This document shows positions 1-8,057 of a stretch of 64,000 nt of DNA, piece by piece. Origin of the DNA: Kitasatospora aureofaciens (GTDB lineage Bacteria; Actinomycetota; Actinomycetes; Streptomycetales; Streptomycetaceae); NCBI RefSeq assembly GCF_019192735.1, contig NZ_JAHTKP010000005.1, forward strand, positions 186,001-250,000, given 5' to 3'. Each line of letters begins with the position of its first letter. Within the stretch, counting starts at the first letter, position 1. The notes below the pieces were generated by a model, which saw nothing but the letters and a program-made list of their open reading frames with translations, was not told the DNA's origin and did no database searches. Position numbers and translations under genes: made by a program.

Positions 1-1
1 C

Positions 2-241
2 GGCCCGCTGATGCCCGGTTCGGCGCTCTACCTCGGGATGCTCTCCTTCGCCCAGGGGCACTCCAGCGCCGGCCTGGTCTCGGTCTCCCGGGCGGCGGCG
101 ATCGCGATGGCGCTCGCCATCGGTGTGAACCTGGGTGGCGAGATCGCCCGGCTGTTCATGAAGCTGCCGGTCAGCGCGGAGCGTCCCTCGCTGTACCCGG
201 TCGTCCCGCGCCGGGCCGCCAAGCGCACCCGGGGCTTCTGA
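2..241 (+). CDS. Threonine/serine exporter family protein (ThrE/DUF1212-like), C-terminal part
   Basis: The gene enters from the left edge; the reading frame is open from base 2 and stops at 239-241. About 79 residues remain, with hydrophobic helices (LYLGMLSFAQG, then a long Ala/Ile/Leu-rich segment) and a basic tail. The pattern of a Pro-Gly loop, a short helix and a final helix ending in GGEIARLF resembles the C-terminal transmembrane part of ThrE-type amino-acid exporters. The assignment rests only on this tail, so it is a family-level guess. An ATG at 11 exists but is internal to the frame and has no ribosome-binding site. Confidence 0.55.
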   Translation, partial: GPLMPGSALYLGMLSFAQGHSSAGLVSVSRAAAIAMALAIGVNLGGEIARLFMKLPVSAERPSLYPVVPRRAAKRTRGF

Positions 242-319
242 CCGCGCGTTGGACCGGTGTTGGGCTCCGGTCCATGTCGCGGCAGGCAGGACGCAGGACC
301 AGGAACGAAGGTAAGACCC

Positions 320-1441
320 ATGACCACACTGCTGGACGGCTACCGCGAGCACATCATCGCCGCGCACAAACAGCCGCTGTTCCTGCTGCTGGTCGGATTC
401 ATCACCTCCTTCGTCTTCATCCGGTTCAGCGTGCGGATGATCCGTGCCCAGGTTCGCTGGTGGCCCGGCAACGTCACCCCCGGCGGCCTGCACATCCACC
501 ACATGGTGTTCGGCCTGGGCTTCCTGCTGGCCGGCGGCGTCGGGGTGTTCGCCACCTACGGCGGGCACCCGTGGATCGACTGGTTCGGGCTGCTCTTCGG
601 CATCGGCTGCGGCCTGGTGCTGGACGAGTTCGCGCTGATCCTGCACCTGGACGACGTCTACTGGAGCGAGCAGGGCCGCAAGTCGGTGGACGCGGTGATC
701 TTCGGCATCCTGTTCACCGCCCTGCTGCTGGTCGGGTACGTGCCGCTCGGCGTGGTGCCCGGGGAGGAGACCCGGTGGGGGCTGATCACCGTGATCTCGG
801 TCAACGCGCTGGCCTCGGTGATCACCCTGCTCAAGGGCAAGGTGTGGAGCGGCCTGCTCGGCATCATGGTCCCGGGCCTGTCCTGGATCGGCGCGGTCCG
901 GCTGGCCCGGCCGACCAGCCCGTGGGCCCGTTGGCGGTACGCCACGCGACCCCGCCGCCGGGCGCGTGCGCTCCGGCGTGAGCGCCTGCTGCACCGGCGT
1001 GCGGACCGGGCCCGCACCTGGCTCTTCGACCTGATCGCCGGCGCGCCCGACAAGGTGTCCGCCAACCACCCCGCCGCCCACCGGGTGGCCGAGCAGATGG
1101 CCGCCAGGGCCACCGCCCACCTCGACGCCCACGCCGCTCGGGCGCTGGCCCGGCGCTCCGCGCGGCTGGCCGACCGGCGTTCGGCCGCCGCCGCGGGTGC
1201 CGCCGGGCCGGCCGGGGCCGGGCAGGGCCAGGCTGCCCCGCACGAGGGCTCCGGCTACGGGGCGTCAGGGAGCTACGGGGTGTCCGGGAGCGGGCACGGC
1301 CGGGGGCGCCGGGCGCAGCAGCGCCGCCGGACGGTCCGGGCCGGGCGCAGTCGGACGTACGCGGTCCGGCCGACCGGGCTGGAGCCCCGGTCCGAGCGAC
1401 ACCCCCACGTGCGGACGCACACCCCCCGGATCCGCCGGTAG
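320..1441 (+). CDS. Conserved actinobacterial integral membrane protein
   Basis: About 373 residues. I start it at the ATG at 320, which has a purine-rich site (gaaggtaag) just upstream; the upstream in-frame ATG at 257 lacks one. The N-terminal 200 residues carry several membrane helices with a conserved-looking His-rich loop (HIHHMVFG) and acidic residues (LDEFALILHLDDVYW) inside or next to the membrane. The last 150 residues are Arg/Ala/Gly-rich and probably cytosolic and disordered. The histidine/aspartate cluster could bind metal, but I know no function for this family. It follows the ThrE-like gene after 78 bases. Confidence 0.6.
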   Translation: MTTLLDGYREHIIAAHKQPLFLLLVGFITSFVFIRFSVRMIRAQVRWWPGNVTPGGLHIHHMVFGLGFLLAGGVGVFATYGGHPWIDWFGLLFGIGCGLVLDEFALILHLDDVYWSEQGRKSVDAVIFGILFTALLLVGYVPLGVVPGEETRWGLITVISVNALASVITLLKGKVWSGLLGIMVPGLSWIGAVRLARPTSPWARWRYATRPRRRARALRRERLLHRRADRARTWLFDLIAGAPDKVSANHPAAHRVAEQMAARATAHLDAHAARALARRSARLADRRSAAAAGAAGPAGAGQGQAAPHEGSGYGASGSYGVSGSGHGRGRRAQQRRRTVRAGRSRTYAVRPTGLEPRSERHPHVRTHTPRIRR

Positions 1442-1762
1442 TTCGTATACCTTGTGCGCCCGGCCGGAGTTGAGTTCCGGTCGGATCATCCGATGGTCAC
1501 CCGGCTGGTGGAGCGCGTTCCGGGTGTGAAAAGCGCCGGACTTGAGACCATGTGCGATGAGTGACCGTTCTGTCACGCAATAGGACACTTTCGTCGGACC
1601 ACCCGCCCGGCCGCCTCCTCACCGAGTGCCGCGGACCGCCCGGCCGCTGCCTTACCCGGTTGCTGCCGCTGCCCGGTCGCTGCCACTGCCCGGTCGCTGC
1701 CGCTCCCGGTCAATGACCCGTCCCACCGCGTGACCCGTCCGACCCGTGAGAAGGGAAGTCTC
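1442..1762. other. Intergenic region with 17-bp tandem repeats
   Basis: No gene is supported in these 321 bases. Near the right end three tandem units of about 17 bases (core cccggtcgctgcc) run from 1655 to 1704, immediately before the ribosome-binding site of the NlpC/P60 gene. The sequence around 1575-1590 (gcaataggacacttt) is the most AT-rich part and may hold the promoter, but no clear -35/-10 pair can be assigned. Confidence 0.4.
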
Positions 1763-3010
1763 GTGGCGCGCAGGCTCCTGCCGACCCTCCTGTTCTCCCT
1801 CACCGCCCTGCTCGGGCTGCTCCCCGCCGCCCAGGCCGCCCCGGCGGACCCCGAACCGGCCGCCGGCCCCGCCGCCGACCCGTACCCCTCCGCCGACGAC
1901 GTCGACCGGGCCCGGGCCGAGGCCGACCTGAAGGCGGCCTCGATCGCCGGCATCGAGGCCGGGCTCACCGCCGCCAGGGGCGAGCTGGACCGGTCCGGAC
2001 GGAGCGCCGAACAGGCCGTCGAGGCCTACAACGGCGCCCAGCTCGCCCTCGCCCGCGCCCGCACTGAGGAGACGGCCGCCGCCCGGCGGGCCGCCGCGGC
2101 CGAGGCCGACCGGGTCGCCGCGGCCGACGCCGCCGCCCAGCTCGCCGCCGAAACGTACCGGCAGGGCGCCGGCGCCGAACTGTCCGCGCTCAACGCCCTC
2201 CTCGGCGCGCACGGGCCGCGCGAGGCCGGCCGCCGCGCCGCCGTGGTCGGCGTCGCCAGCGACCGCACCCGGCAGATCCTCGACGCCGCCACCTCCACGG
2301 CCGCCGCCGCGAGCCGGGCCTCCGGCACCGCCCGGGCCGCCACCGAGGCAGCGGGGAAGGCAGCGGTCGAGGTCGGCGCGGCCAAGGGCCGGGCGGAGGC
2401 GCGGTTGGCAGCGCAGCAGAGCGAGGTGGCCGCGATCGGCCGCCGCCGCGAACAGCTGCTCGCCGATCTGGCCGCCGCACGGCACACCACCGTCGAGCTG
2501 GAGCGGCAGCGCCGCGAGGCCCTGGAGGCGACCGCCGCCCGCGCCGCCGCCGAGAAGGCGGCGGCGGAACAGGCCGCCGCCGAAGCCGCTGCCGCCGCTG
2601 CGGCCCAGGCCGGTCCGGCGGCTCCGCCCGCCCGCCCCTGGTCCGCCGAGGGCGCGGCCGCCGCCGTCGCCTTCGCCCGGTCCAAGATCGGCCTGCCGTA
2701 CATCTGGGGCGGCGAGGGCCCGGCCGGCTACGACTGCTCCGGGCTGACCATGATGGCCTGGCGCGAGGGCGGCAGACAGCTCAACCACTTCGCCGCCGAC
2801 CAGTACGCCCAGAGCACCCCGATCCGCTACCGCGACCTGCGCCCCGGCGACCTGGTCTTCTGGACCGACACCGGCCGCGCCGCCGACATCCACCACGTCG
2901 GCCTCTACATCGGCGACGACCAGATGATCGAGGCGCCCCGCGTCGGCATGCCGATCAAAAAGGCCAGCCTCTGGATCATGGGCACTCCCGACTTCTACGC
3001 CCGTCCGTAG
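1763..3010 (+). CDS. Secreted NlpC/P60 family peptidoglycan hydrolase
   Basis: 415 residues, probably an extracellular cell-wall endopeptidase. The GTG at 1763 is chosen because gagaagggaag lies just upstream and the protein then begins with an Arg-containing n-region and a hydrophobic signal peptide ending near AQAAPAD. Residues about 40-290 are Ala/Glu/Arg-rich and predicted coiled coil, as in RipA-like hydrolases. The C-terminal 120 residues are the NlpC/P60 domain: the catalytic Cys is in YDCSGL (about residue 325) and the His in HHVGLY (about residue 378). The domain looks complete. It is monocistronic between unrelated neighbours. Confidence 0.85.
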   Translation: MARRLLPTLLFSLTALLGLLPAAQAAPADPEPAAGPAADPYPSADDVDRARAEADLKAASIAGIEAGLTAARGELDRSGRSAEQAVEAYNGAQLALARARTEETAAARRAAAAEADRVAAADAAAQLAAETYRQGAGAELSALNALLGAHGPREAGRRAAVVGVASDRTRQILDAATSTAAAASRASGTARAATEAAGKAAVEVGAAKGRAEARLAAQQSEVAAIGRRREQLLADLAAARHTTVELERQRREALEATAARAAAEKAAAEQAAAEAAAAAAAQAGPAAPPARPWSAEGAAAAVAFARSKIGLPYIWGGEGPAGYDCSGLTMMAWREGGRQLNHFAADQYAQSTPIRYRDLRPGDLVFWTDTGRAADIHHVGLYIGDDQMIEAPRVGMPIKKASLWIMGTPDFYARP

Positions 3011-3055
3011 CGGTCAGCGCCTCGAACGGGGCGGCCACCATCGGGCCGGTCCTGG

Positions 3056-3178
3056 TCAGTTGTAGGACGCCGGCTCCTCCCGGCGAGTGCGGAGCAGGAT
3101 TCCGCTCCAGATCCAGGCGGCGGAGAGCGGGAGCGTCAGGACGGAGACACAGACCGCCTCGCGGGTCCGCGTGGCCAT
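3056..3178 (-). CDS. Possible small membrane protein, 40 aa
   Basis: A short minus-strand frame starting at the ATG at 3178 (a longer start at 3232 is possible). It has one hydrophobic stretch (VCVSVLTLPLSAAWIW) between basic ends, consistent with a single-pass membrane peptide. There is no clear ribosome-binding site and I recognise no family. It overlaps no other gene and fills the gap before the acetyltransferase, but may be noise. Confidence 0.25.
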   Translation of the reverse strand: MATRTREAVCVSVLTLPLSAAWIWSGILLRTRREEPASYN

Positions 3179-3221
3179 GCGGTCGTCGCAGTTCAACGTC
3201 GGGTCGGGAACGAATAAATGA

Positions 3222-3233
3222 GATGACGTCATC
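3222..3233. promoter_or_regulatory. 12-bp perfect palindrome upstream of the acetyltransferase
   Basis: gatgacgtcatc is self-complementary and lies about 13 bases upstream of a -10-like hexamer (tacggt, 3246-3251) that itself ends 6 bases before the ATG at 3258. The position suits an operator over the core promoter. No cognate regulator is visible nearby. Confidence 0.35.
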
Positions 3234-3257
3234 GGGAGCCGGTCGTACGGTGGCCCA

Positions 3258-4538
3258 ATGGGCAACACAACCGATGACGGGGCCGTCGAGACGGTCAACG
3301 GGATCCGGATCCGTGCCATCGACGAGGACGAGGTCGCCGCGTGGGACCGCGCGCTCGCCCTCGGTTTCCTGCGCTCGCACGCCGAGAGCGCAGCCGACTA
3401 CCGCCGCCTGCAGTGGGAGCCGGGGCGGGTGCTCGGCGGCTTCGACGAGGGCCGCTGCATCGCCACCTTCCGCAGCTTCGACGTCGAGCTGACGGTCCCG
3501 GGCGGGGCCACCGTCCAGGCCGACGCCATCACCGCCGTCACGGTCAGCGCCACCCACCGCCGGCGCGGTCTGCTCAGCGCGATGATGCGGCGGGACCTGG
3601 CCGAGGCCCGCGGGCGCGGCTCGGCGGTGGCCGTCCTGATCGCCGCCGAGTACAACATCTACGGCCGGTACGGCTTCGGCCCGGCCACCCGCGGCCACGG
3701 CTGGAACGTCGACCTCAACCGCACCCGCGGCCTGCGCGACGGCCTGCCCACGGTGCCCGGTGGCCGGATCGACTTCGTCACCATGGAGGAGGCCCGCAAG
3801 ACCGGGGCCGAGCTGCACGACCGCTGGCGGCTCACCCAGCCCGGCGCGCTCGCCCGCGACGAGCTGTGGTGGAAGCGCAACACCGGCGAGGTCAGGGTGC
3901 CGGGCTTCGAGTTCAAGGAGCCGTTCGTGGCCGTCCACCGGGACGCCGAGGGCACCGCCACCGGCGCGGTGGCCTACCGGGTCGACGACGCCTGGGACGG
4001 CAGCTACCCGAACTGCACCCTCACCGTGGTCGACTTCCTCGCCCTCGACCGGGCCTCGGCCGCCGAGCTGTGGCGGTTCGTACTCTCCGTCGACTGGGTG
4101 CGCAAGGTCGTCGTCGAGAACCTCGGCCCGGACGACCCGCTGCCCCTGCTGCTCCAGGACCCGCGCGCCGCCACCCCGTACGTGGACAACGCCGACTTCA
4201 CCTGGCTGCGGGTGCTCGACGTCGAGGCCGCGTTCAACGCCCGGACGTACGGCGCGCCCGGGCGCGTGGTGCTGGCCGTCGAGGACCGGCTCGGCTTCGC
4301 GGCCGGTCGCTGGGCGATCGAGGTCGCGGCCGACGGCACCGGCCGCTGCACCCCCACCGAGGACGCGGCCGACCTCGCCCTGGACGCCTCCGGGCTGGGC
4401 ACGCTCTACCTGGGCGGCGAGACCGTCCCGCGGCTGGCCGCGGCCGGCCTGATCACCGAGCTGCGCCCGGGCGCGGCCGCGGCGGCGGACCTGCTGCTGC
4501 GCACACCGCTGCTGGCCTGGAACCCGGACAACTTCTGA
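3258..4538 (+). CDS. Eis-type GNAT family N-acetyltransferase
   Basis: 426 residues. It is an Eis-like protein: an N-terminal GNAT domain, a central second GNAT-like domain and a C-terminal SCP2-like domain. The acetyl-CoA loop is in the segment ITAVTVSATHRRRGLLSAMM (about residues 90-110). The protein ends in Asn-Phe; in mycobacterial Eis the C-terminal Phe carboxylate is the catalytic base, and this terminal Phe is kept here. Family members acetylate aminoglycoside and peptide amines, but the substrate here is unknown. The start is probably leaderless, with tacggt 6 bases before the ATG. Confidence 0.85.
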   Translation: MGNTTDDGAVETVNGIRIRAIDEDEVAAWDRALALGFLRSHAESAADYRRLQWEPGRVLGGFDEGRCIATFRSFDVELTVPGGATVQADAITAVTVSATHRRRGLLSAMMRRDLAEARGRGSAVAVLIAAEYNIYGRYGFGPATRGHGWNVDLNRTRGLRDGLPTVPGGRIDFVTMEEARKTGAELHDRWRLTQPGALARDELWWKRNTGEVRVPGFEFKEPFVAVHRDAEGTATGAVAYRVDDAWDGSYPNCTLTVVDFLALDRASAAELWRFVLSVDWVRKVVVENLGPDDPLPLLLQDPRAATPYVDNADFTWLRVLDVEAAFNARTYGAPGRVVLAVEDRLGFAAGRWAIEVAADGTGRCTPTEDAADLALDASGLGTLYLGGETVPRLAAAGLITELRPGAAAAADLLLRTPLLAWNPDNF

Positions 4539-4552
4539 GGTTTCCCGCCTTG

Positions 4553-4594
4553 CGCCGAGAGCCGGCCCGCTGAGCTGCGGGCCGGCTCTCGGCG
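4553..4594. terminator. Bidirectional terminator between the Eis-like gene and the TetR gene
   Basis: A perfect 18-bp inverted repeat (left arm 4553-4570, right arm 4577-4594) with a 6-base loop, followed by tttctc. It sits between two convergent genes and can serve both. Confidence 0.85.
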
Positions 4595-4619
4595 TTTCTC
4601 AACGTACCGCGCCCAGTGC

Positions 4620-5459
4620 CTACTTGACGGCCGTCTTGCCGATGGTCGGCAGGATGAAGTCCTGGATCAGCCCCTTGGCGTCCCGGACGATCGGGCGGAA
4701 CACCCGGTAGCGGGAGAGGTTGATGATCCGGGCCACCATCGGCGTCGAGCGGTGCACGTACTGCCGGGTGCGCTCGGTGTCCTCGGTGCGGTCGAACACC
4801 CAGTACAGGACGACGATCATGAGGTTCAGCCAGAGCAGATCGGGCAGCAGCTCGGCGAGTTCGGCGTCCAGCTTGGGGGCCAGGTCGGAGCCGGTGAGCA
4901 CCTCGCGGAACAGTTCGACGGCGGTGGCCCGCGCCGGGTGGGACTCGTTGGAGAACGGGCTCAGCGCGCTGTTCGGGTCGGCCGCCGTGCGGAAGAACTG
5001 GGCGGCGAACTCGTGGTACGGCGTCGCGCAGTCGATCCACGAGGCGACGGCGATCTCCAGACGTTCCGCGAAGTCCCGGGTGCCGGCCAGCCGTCGCCGG
5101 GCGTCGGCGGCGTGCTCGTACGTCATCCGGTCGTAGAACCCCTGGATCAGGAATTCCTTGGACGAGAAGTAGTAGTAGGCGTTGCCGACCGAGACGCCCG
5201 CCTCGGCGGCGATGGCGCGCATGGTGGTCTTGTCGTAGCCGCGCTCCCGGAAGAGGCGCATCGCGGTCTCCAGGATGAGCGCCCTGGTGGCCTCGCTCTT
5301 GTCGGTCTTCGGCTGGGCGCGGCTGCCCCGGGGCTCGACGGGCGGTGCGACCGCTGTCGCCGCCGCGCCACTCTCCGTGCCGGGTGCGGCTGCCGCCTCG
5401 GCCGTGCCGCTCGTGCCGTCCGTTCCGTTCGGTCCGTTCGTCGCTTCCAGGTCGTCCAC
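4620..5459 (-). CDS. TetR/AcrR family transcriptional regulator
   Basis: About 279 residues. The HTH occupies residues about 55-105, with the typical TMRAIAAEAGVSVGNAYYYF pattern, followed by an alpha-helical ligand domain. The first 50 residues are Ala/Thr/Gly/Pro-rich and dispensable-looking. I choose the GTG at 5459 because a -10-like taggct ends 7 bases upstream, the spacing seen at many leaderless genes in this window; an in-frame GTG at 5465 and ATG at 5531 are alternatives. Two palindromic operators lie between it and the divergent GNAT gene, suggesting autoregulation. The ligand is unknown. Confidence 0.85.
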   Translation of the reverse strand: MDDLEATNGPNGTDGTSGTAEAAAAPGTESGAAATAVAPPVEPRGSRAQPKTDKSEATRALILETAMRLFRERGYDKTTMRAIAAEAGVSVGNAYYYFSSKEFLIQGFYDRMTYEHAADARRRLAGTRDFAERLEIAVASWIDCATPYHEFAAQFFRTAADPNSALSPFSNESHPARATAVELFREVLTGSDLAPKLDAELAELLPDLLWLNLMIVVLYWVFDRTEDTERTRQYVHRSTPMVARIINLSRYRVFRPIVRDAKGLIQDFILPTIGKTAVK

Positions 5460-5560
5460 GAGCACGAGCCTAGCCGGAGACCAGACTCCAGCCGGTGTCG
5501 GTGCGCGCAGCACCGGATGCCCCCTCCGCATCCGGTGCTGCCGCTCCGCCCCCGTTCATT

Positions 5561-5574
5561 TCGAACGTGTTCAA
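5561..5574. promoter_or_regulatory. TetR operator copy 1 (near-palindrome)
   Basis: tcgaacgtgttcaa differs at two positions from the perfect palindrome at 5603-5616. It lies in the divergent TetR/GNAT intergenic region and is probably bound by the adjacent TetR protein. Confidence 0.55.
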
Positions 5575-5602
5575 AAGCATGCCGGAACTGTAGCGCGTTG
5601 GA

Positions 5603-5616
5603 TTGAACATGTTCAA
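5603..5616. promoter_or_regulatory. TetR operator copy 2 (perfect palindrome)
   Basis: ttgaacatgttcaa is a perfect 14-bp palindrome, 42 bases (four helical turns) from copy 1 and 27 bases before the GNAT start codon. The arrangement fits two TetR dimers on one face of the DNA controlling both divergent genes. Confidence 0.6.
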
Positions 5617-5642
5617 CTCCGGGTGTGTGGGAGGCTCGTCAC

Positions 5643-6179
5643 ATGATCGGTTCCGATGAGACCACCATCCGGCGCGGCGGGGTGCACGACGCCGAGGCCG
5701 TCGCCGACCTGCACGCCCTCAGCTGGCGCACCACCTACCGCGACATCGTCCCCGCCGAGGCGATCGGTGACGGGCTGGCCGCCGAGCGGCGCGAGCTGTG
5801 GGCTCTGCGGCTCGCCGCCGACTACGGGGACCCGGCCAACACGCCCGAGCTGCTGATCGCCGAACAGGCCGGGGAGGTCGTCGGGTTCGCGTACCTCGTC
5901 CCGCAGTGGGACGGCCGGGTGCTGCTCGACAACCTGCACGTCCACCCCGGTCGCACCGGCGGCGGCATCGGCCGCGCCCTGCTGGCCGAGGCCCGCGCCC
6001 ACGTCGCGGAGCGGCACCCGGGTGCCGAGCTGTACCTGGAGGTGCTGCAGGACAACACCCGCGCGGTCGCCTTCTACGAGCGCGAGGGCGGCCGGCGGAC
6101 GGCGACGCAGGAGGGCGCGTTCCCGGGCGGCCACCTGCTGCCCGAGTACGTGTACACCTGGCCGGCGGCGCAGCCGTAG
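5643..6179 (+). CDS. GNAT family N-acetyltransferase
   Basis: 178 residues. The ATG at 5643 follows a gggagg ribosome-binding site at 5630-5635. It is a single GNAT fold: beta4 is VLLDNLHVHP, the acetyl-CoA loop is RTGGGIGRALL (about residue 105), and the alpha4 motif is NTRAVAFYEREGG. It is divergent from the TetR gene across two operators, so it is likely that regulator's target. The substrate is not identifiable. Confidence 0.85.
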   Translation: MIGSDETTIRRGGVHDAEAVADLHALSWRTTYRDIVPAEAIGDGLAAERRELWALRLAADYGDPANTPELLIAEQAGEVVGFAYLVPQWDGRVLLDNLHVHPGRTGGGIGRALLAEARAHVAERHPGAELYLEVLQDNTRAVAFYEREGGRRTATQEGAFPGGHLLPEYVYTWPAAQP

Positions 6180-6189
6180 TCAGGCGTCA

Positions 6190-6669
6190 TCAGTTGTAGT
6201 CGTAGACCGTCACCGGCACCCCCCGCTCCACCAGCCGGGCCGCGACCAGCGGTTCGACCCGCTCCCAGCGCCCGCCCGCCAGGCCGCAGCCGATGCGCGG
6301 CATGTGGACGGAGGCGCCGAGTTCGAGCGCCCGCTCGCCCAGGGCCGTCAGCGCGGCGTCGATGGCCTCGTACCGCACCGGCACGCCCGTCGAACGCGCC
6401 GTCCGGATACCGCGCTGGCCGACCATGTTGGCCACCCAGACGTACGGTTCGACCCGCACCAGCTGGAGCGCGCCCAGCCCGAAGTCGTTCCGCGCCCGCT
6501 CCCGGTGCCAGCGCCGGTACGCCGCCTCGGGCTCGGGCCAGCGCTTCGATATCCCGACGACGAAGCCCTTGCCCCAGCCGCCGAGGTCGTTGCAGACATG
6601 CGCGATCACCTTGACGCCCTTGGCCTGGGGCGCGGTGGCGTCGCCTCGGACGTACGTGATCGTCGACAT
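6190..6669 (-). CDS. Macro-domain ADP-ribose hydrolase, TARG1-like
   Basis: 159 residues, a single macro domain. The motif IAHVCNDLGGWGKGFV (about residues 22-37) and the RIGCGLAGGRW segment near residue 128 are the ADP-ribose-binding loops of TARG1/Poa1p-like macro proteins, which remove ADP-ribose from acidic residues or from ADP-ribose-1-phosphate. A -10-like hexamer (tagcgt on the minus strand, + coordinates 6676-6681) ends 6 bases before the ATG, suggesting a leaderless transcript. It converges with the GNAT gene with only 10 bases between stops. No toxin partner is next to it. Confidence 0.8.
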   Translation of the reverse strand: MSTITYVRGDATAPQAKGVKVIAHVCNDLGGWGKGFVVGISKRWPEPEAAYRRWHRERARNDFGLGALQLVRVEPYVWVANMVGQRGIRTARSTGVPVRYEAIDAALTALGERALELGASVHMPRIGCGLAGGRWERVEPLVAARLVERGVPVTVYDYN

Positions 6670-6678
6670 GCTCGAACG

Positions 6679-7932
6679 CTAACGCGCCACGCCGACAGTT
6701 CGTTCGGAATTTCCGAGCGCCCGGGAGCCCGTCAGGTGGCGCCGCCCGGCGAGGGCGATCAGCACGGCGAGAACGGCCGCCCCGGCGGGCAGCACGTAGC
6801 CGGTGCCGGGCGAGGCGTGCTCGGCGACCGTCCCGGCGAGCGCGGCGCCGGCCGAGATGCCGACCACGATGCCGGACACCGCCACCGCCATGCCCTCGTT
6901 CAACTGCCGCTGCGGCAGCAGCTCCTGGATCAGAGTCATGCCGGTAACCATGGTCGGCGCGGTGCCCGTGCCGGCCGCGAACAGCGCAACCCCGAGCAGG
7001 CCGAGGCCGGCTCCGCCCAGCCCGGCGGCGAGCGGCAGGAGCAGCAGCGCGGCCATCGCCGCGACCCCGCGCAGGAAGCGCTTGCCCGGTGCCCCGCGCG
7101 GCGCCAGCAGCCCGAACAGCAGCCCGGCGACGCAGGAACCGGCCGCCACCAGCGCCAACAGCCCTCCCGCGACCGGCTTGTGGCCGAGCGCGTCGGCGTA
7201 CGCGACGGTGGTGATCTCCATCGAGCCGAAGACCGCGCCGGTGGCGAGGAAGGTCAGCACCAGGACGCGCAGCCCGGGCACGCGCAGCGGCGAGCCCTGG
7301 CGTCCCTGCGGGGAGAGTCCGGTCAGGGGCGGTTCGGTGCGGCGCTGGGCGGCGAACAGCAGGGCGCCGGTGGTGCCTATCGTCCCGGCGGTGAGCAGTC
7401 CGGCCTCCGGCGCGACCGTCGTGCACAGCAGCATCCCGAGGGCCGGCCCGGCCATGAAGCAGAGCTCGTCCAGCGACTGTTCGAAGGAGTTGGCCAGGTG
7501 CCGGGCGGCCGGGTCGGCCCGGTAGAGGTGCGCCCAGCGGGCCCGCGCCATGCCGCCCAGGTTGGGCGCCGCCGCGCCGGCCGCCCAGCAGGCGTAGAGG
7601 GTCCAGTCGGGCGCGCCGAGCCGGACGCAGAGCAGCAGGCAGAGGAGCGGTACGGCGTTGTACAGCGTGGCCGGGACGGTCACCCGCGCCTGCCCGTACC
7701 GGTCGACCAGCCGCCCGAGCAGCGGCATCCCGATCGCGCCGGTGGCCAGCCCGGCCGCCGCGACGGTGCCCGCGAGCGCGTACGAGCCGCGCCGCTCGGC
7801 GATCAGCACCACCAGCGAGACGCCCGTCATCGAGAGCGCGAGCCGGCCGAGCAGCCCGGCCAGGGTGAAGGCGGCGGTGCCGGGGGCCGCGAACAGCCGC
7901 CGGTAGGACGCGAAAAGGGCATGCGAAGGCAT
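6679..7932 (-). CDS. MFS transporter
   Basis: 417 residues with about 12 hydrophobic helices. The ATG at 7932 has an aggag site about 5 bases upstream on the minus strand; the longer frame to 7998 has none. It resembles drug/sugar efflux MFS proteins (conserved LGRLVDRYGQARV after helix 2). It is divergent from a LysR gene with a perfect 19-bp dyad between them, so it is probably a LysR-controlled exporter. The 3' end lies 9 bases upstream of the macro-domain start. Confidence 0.85.
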   Translation of the reverse strand: MPSHALFASYRRLFAAPGTAAFTLAGLLGRLALSMTGVSLVVLIAERRGSYALAGTVAAAGLATGAIGMPLLGRLVDRYGQARVTVPATLYNAVPLLCLLLCVRLGAPDWTLYACWAAGAAAPNLGGMARARWAHLYRADPAARHLANSFEQSLDELCFMAGPALGMLLCTTVAPEAGLLTAGTIGTTGALLFAAQRRTEPPLTGLSPQGRQGSPLRVPGLRVLVLTFLATGAVFGSMEITTVAYADALGHKPVAGGLLALVAAGSCVAGLLFGLLAPRGAPGKRFLRGVAAMAALLLLPLAAGLGGAGLGLLGVALFAAGTGTAPTMVTGMTLIQELLPQRQLNEGMAVAVSGIVVGISAGAALAGTVAEHASPGTGYVLPAGAAVLAVLIALAGRRHLTGSRALGNSERTVGVAR

Positions 7933-8012
7933 GGGGCTCCTGGGGAGACGTGGGGGATGCCCCCAGCCTCGCCCGGCCGTCCGCCGCCGGTCCAACACCT
8001 GTTCCGCCGCAC

Positions 8013-8031
8013 TGACAACACGGTGTTGTCA
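8013..8031. promoter_or_regulatory. Probable LysR-type binding site
   Basis: tgacaacacggtgttgtca is a perfect inverted repeat with 9-bp arms around one base. A further half-site (gttgttaatc) overlaps the LysR promoter at 8041-8050. It lies between the divergent MFS and LysR genes. Confidence 0.65.
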
Positions 8032-8057
8032 ATCCGCCGCGTTGTTAATCTGCCGCC

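Noticed and set aside
1652..2896. Long minus-strand open frame opposite the NlpC/P60 gene
   Set aside because: A Gly/Arg-rich shadow of high-GC coding sequence; the plus strand has a signal peptide, a ribosome-binding site and an intact catalytic domain.
6190..6669. DarTG-like toxin-antitoxin pair
   Set aside because: The macro protein is TARG1-like, but no DarT-type ADP-ribosyltransferase gene is next to it.
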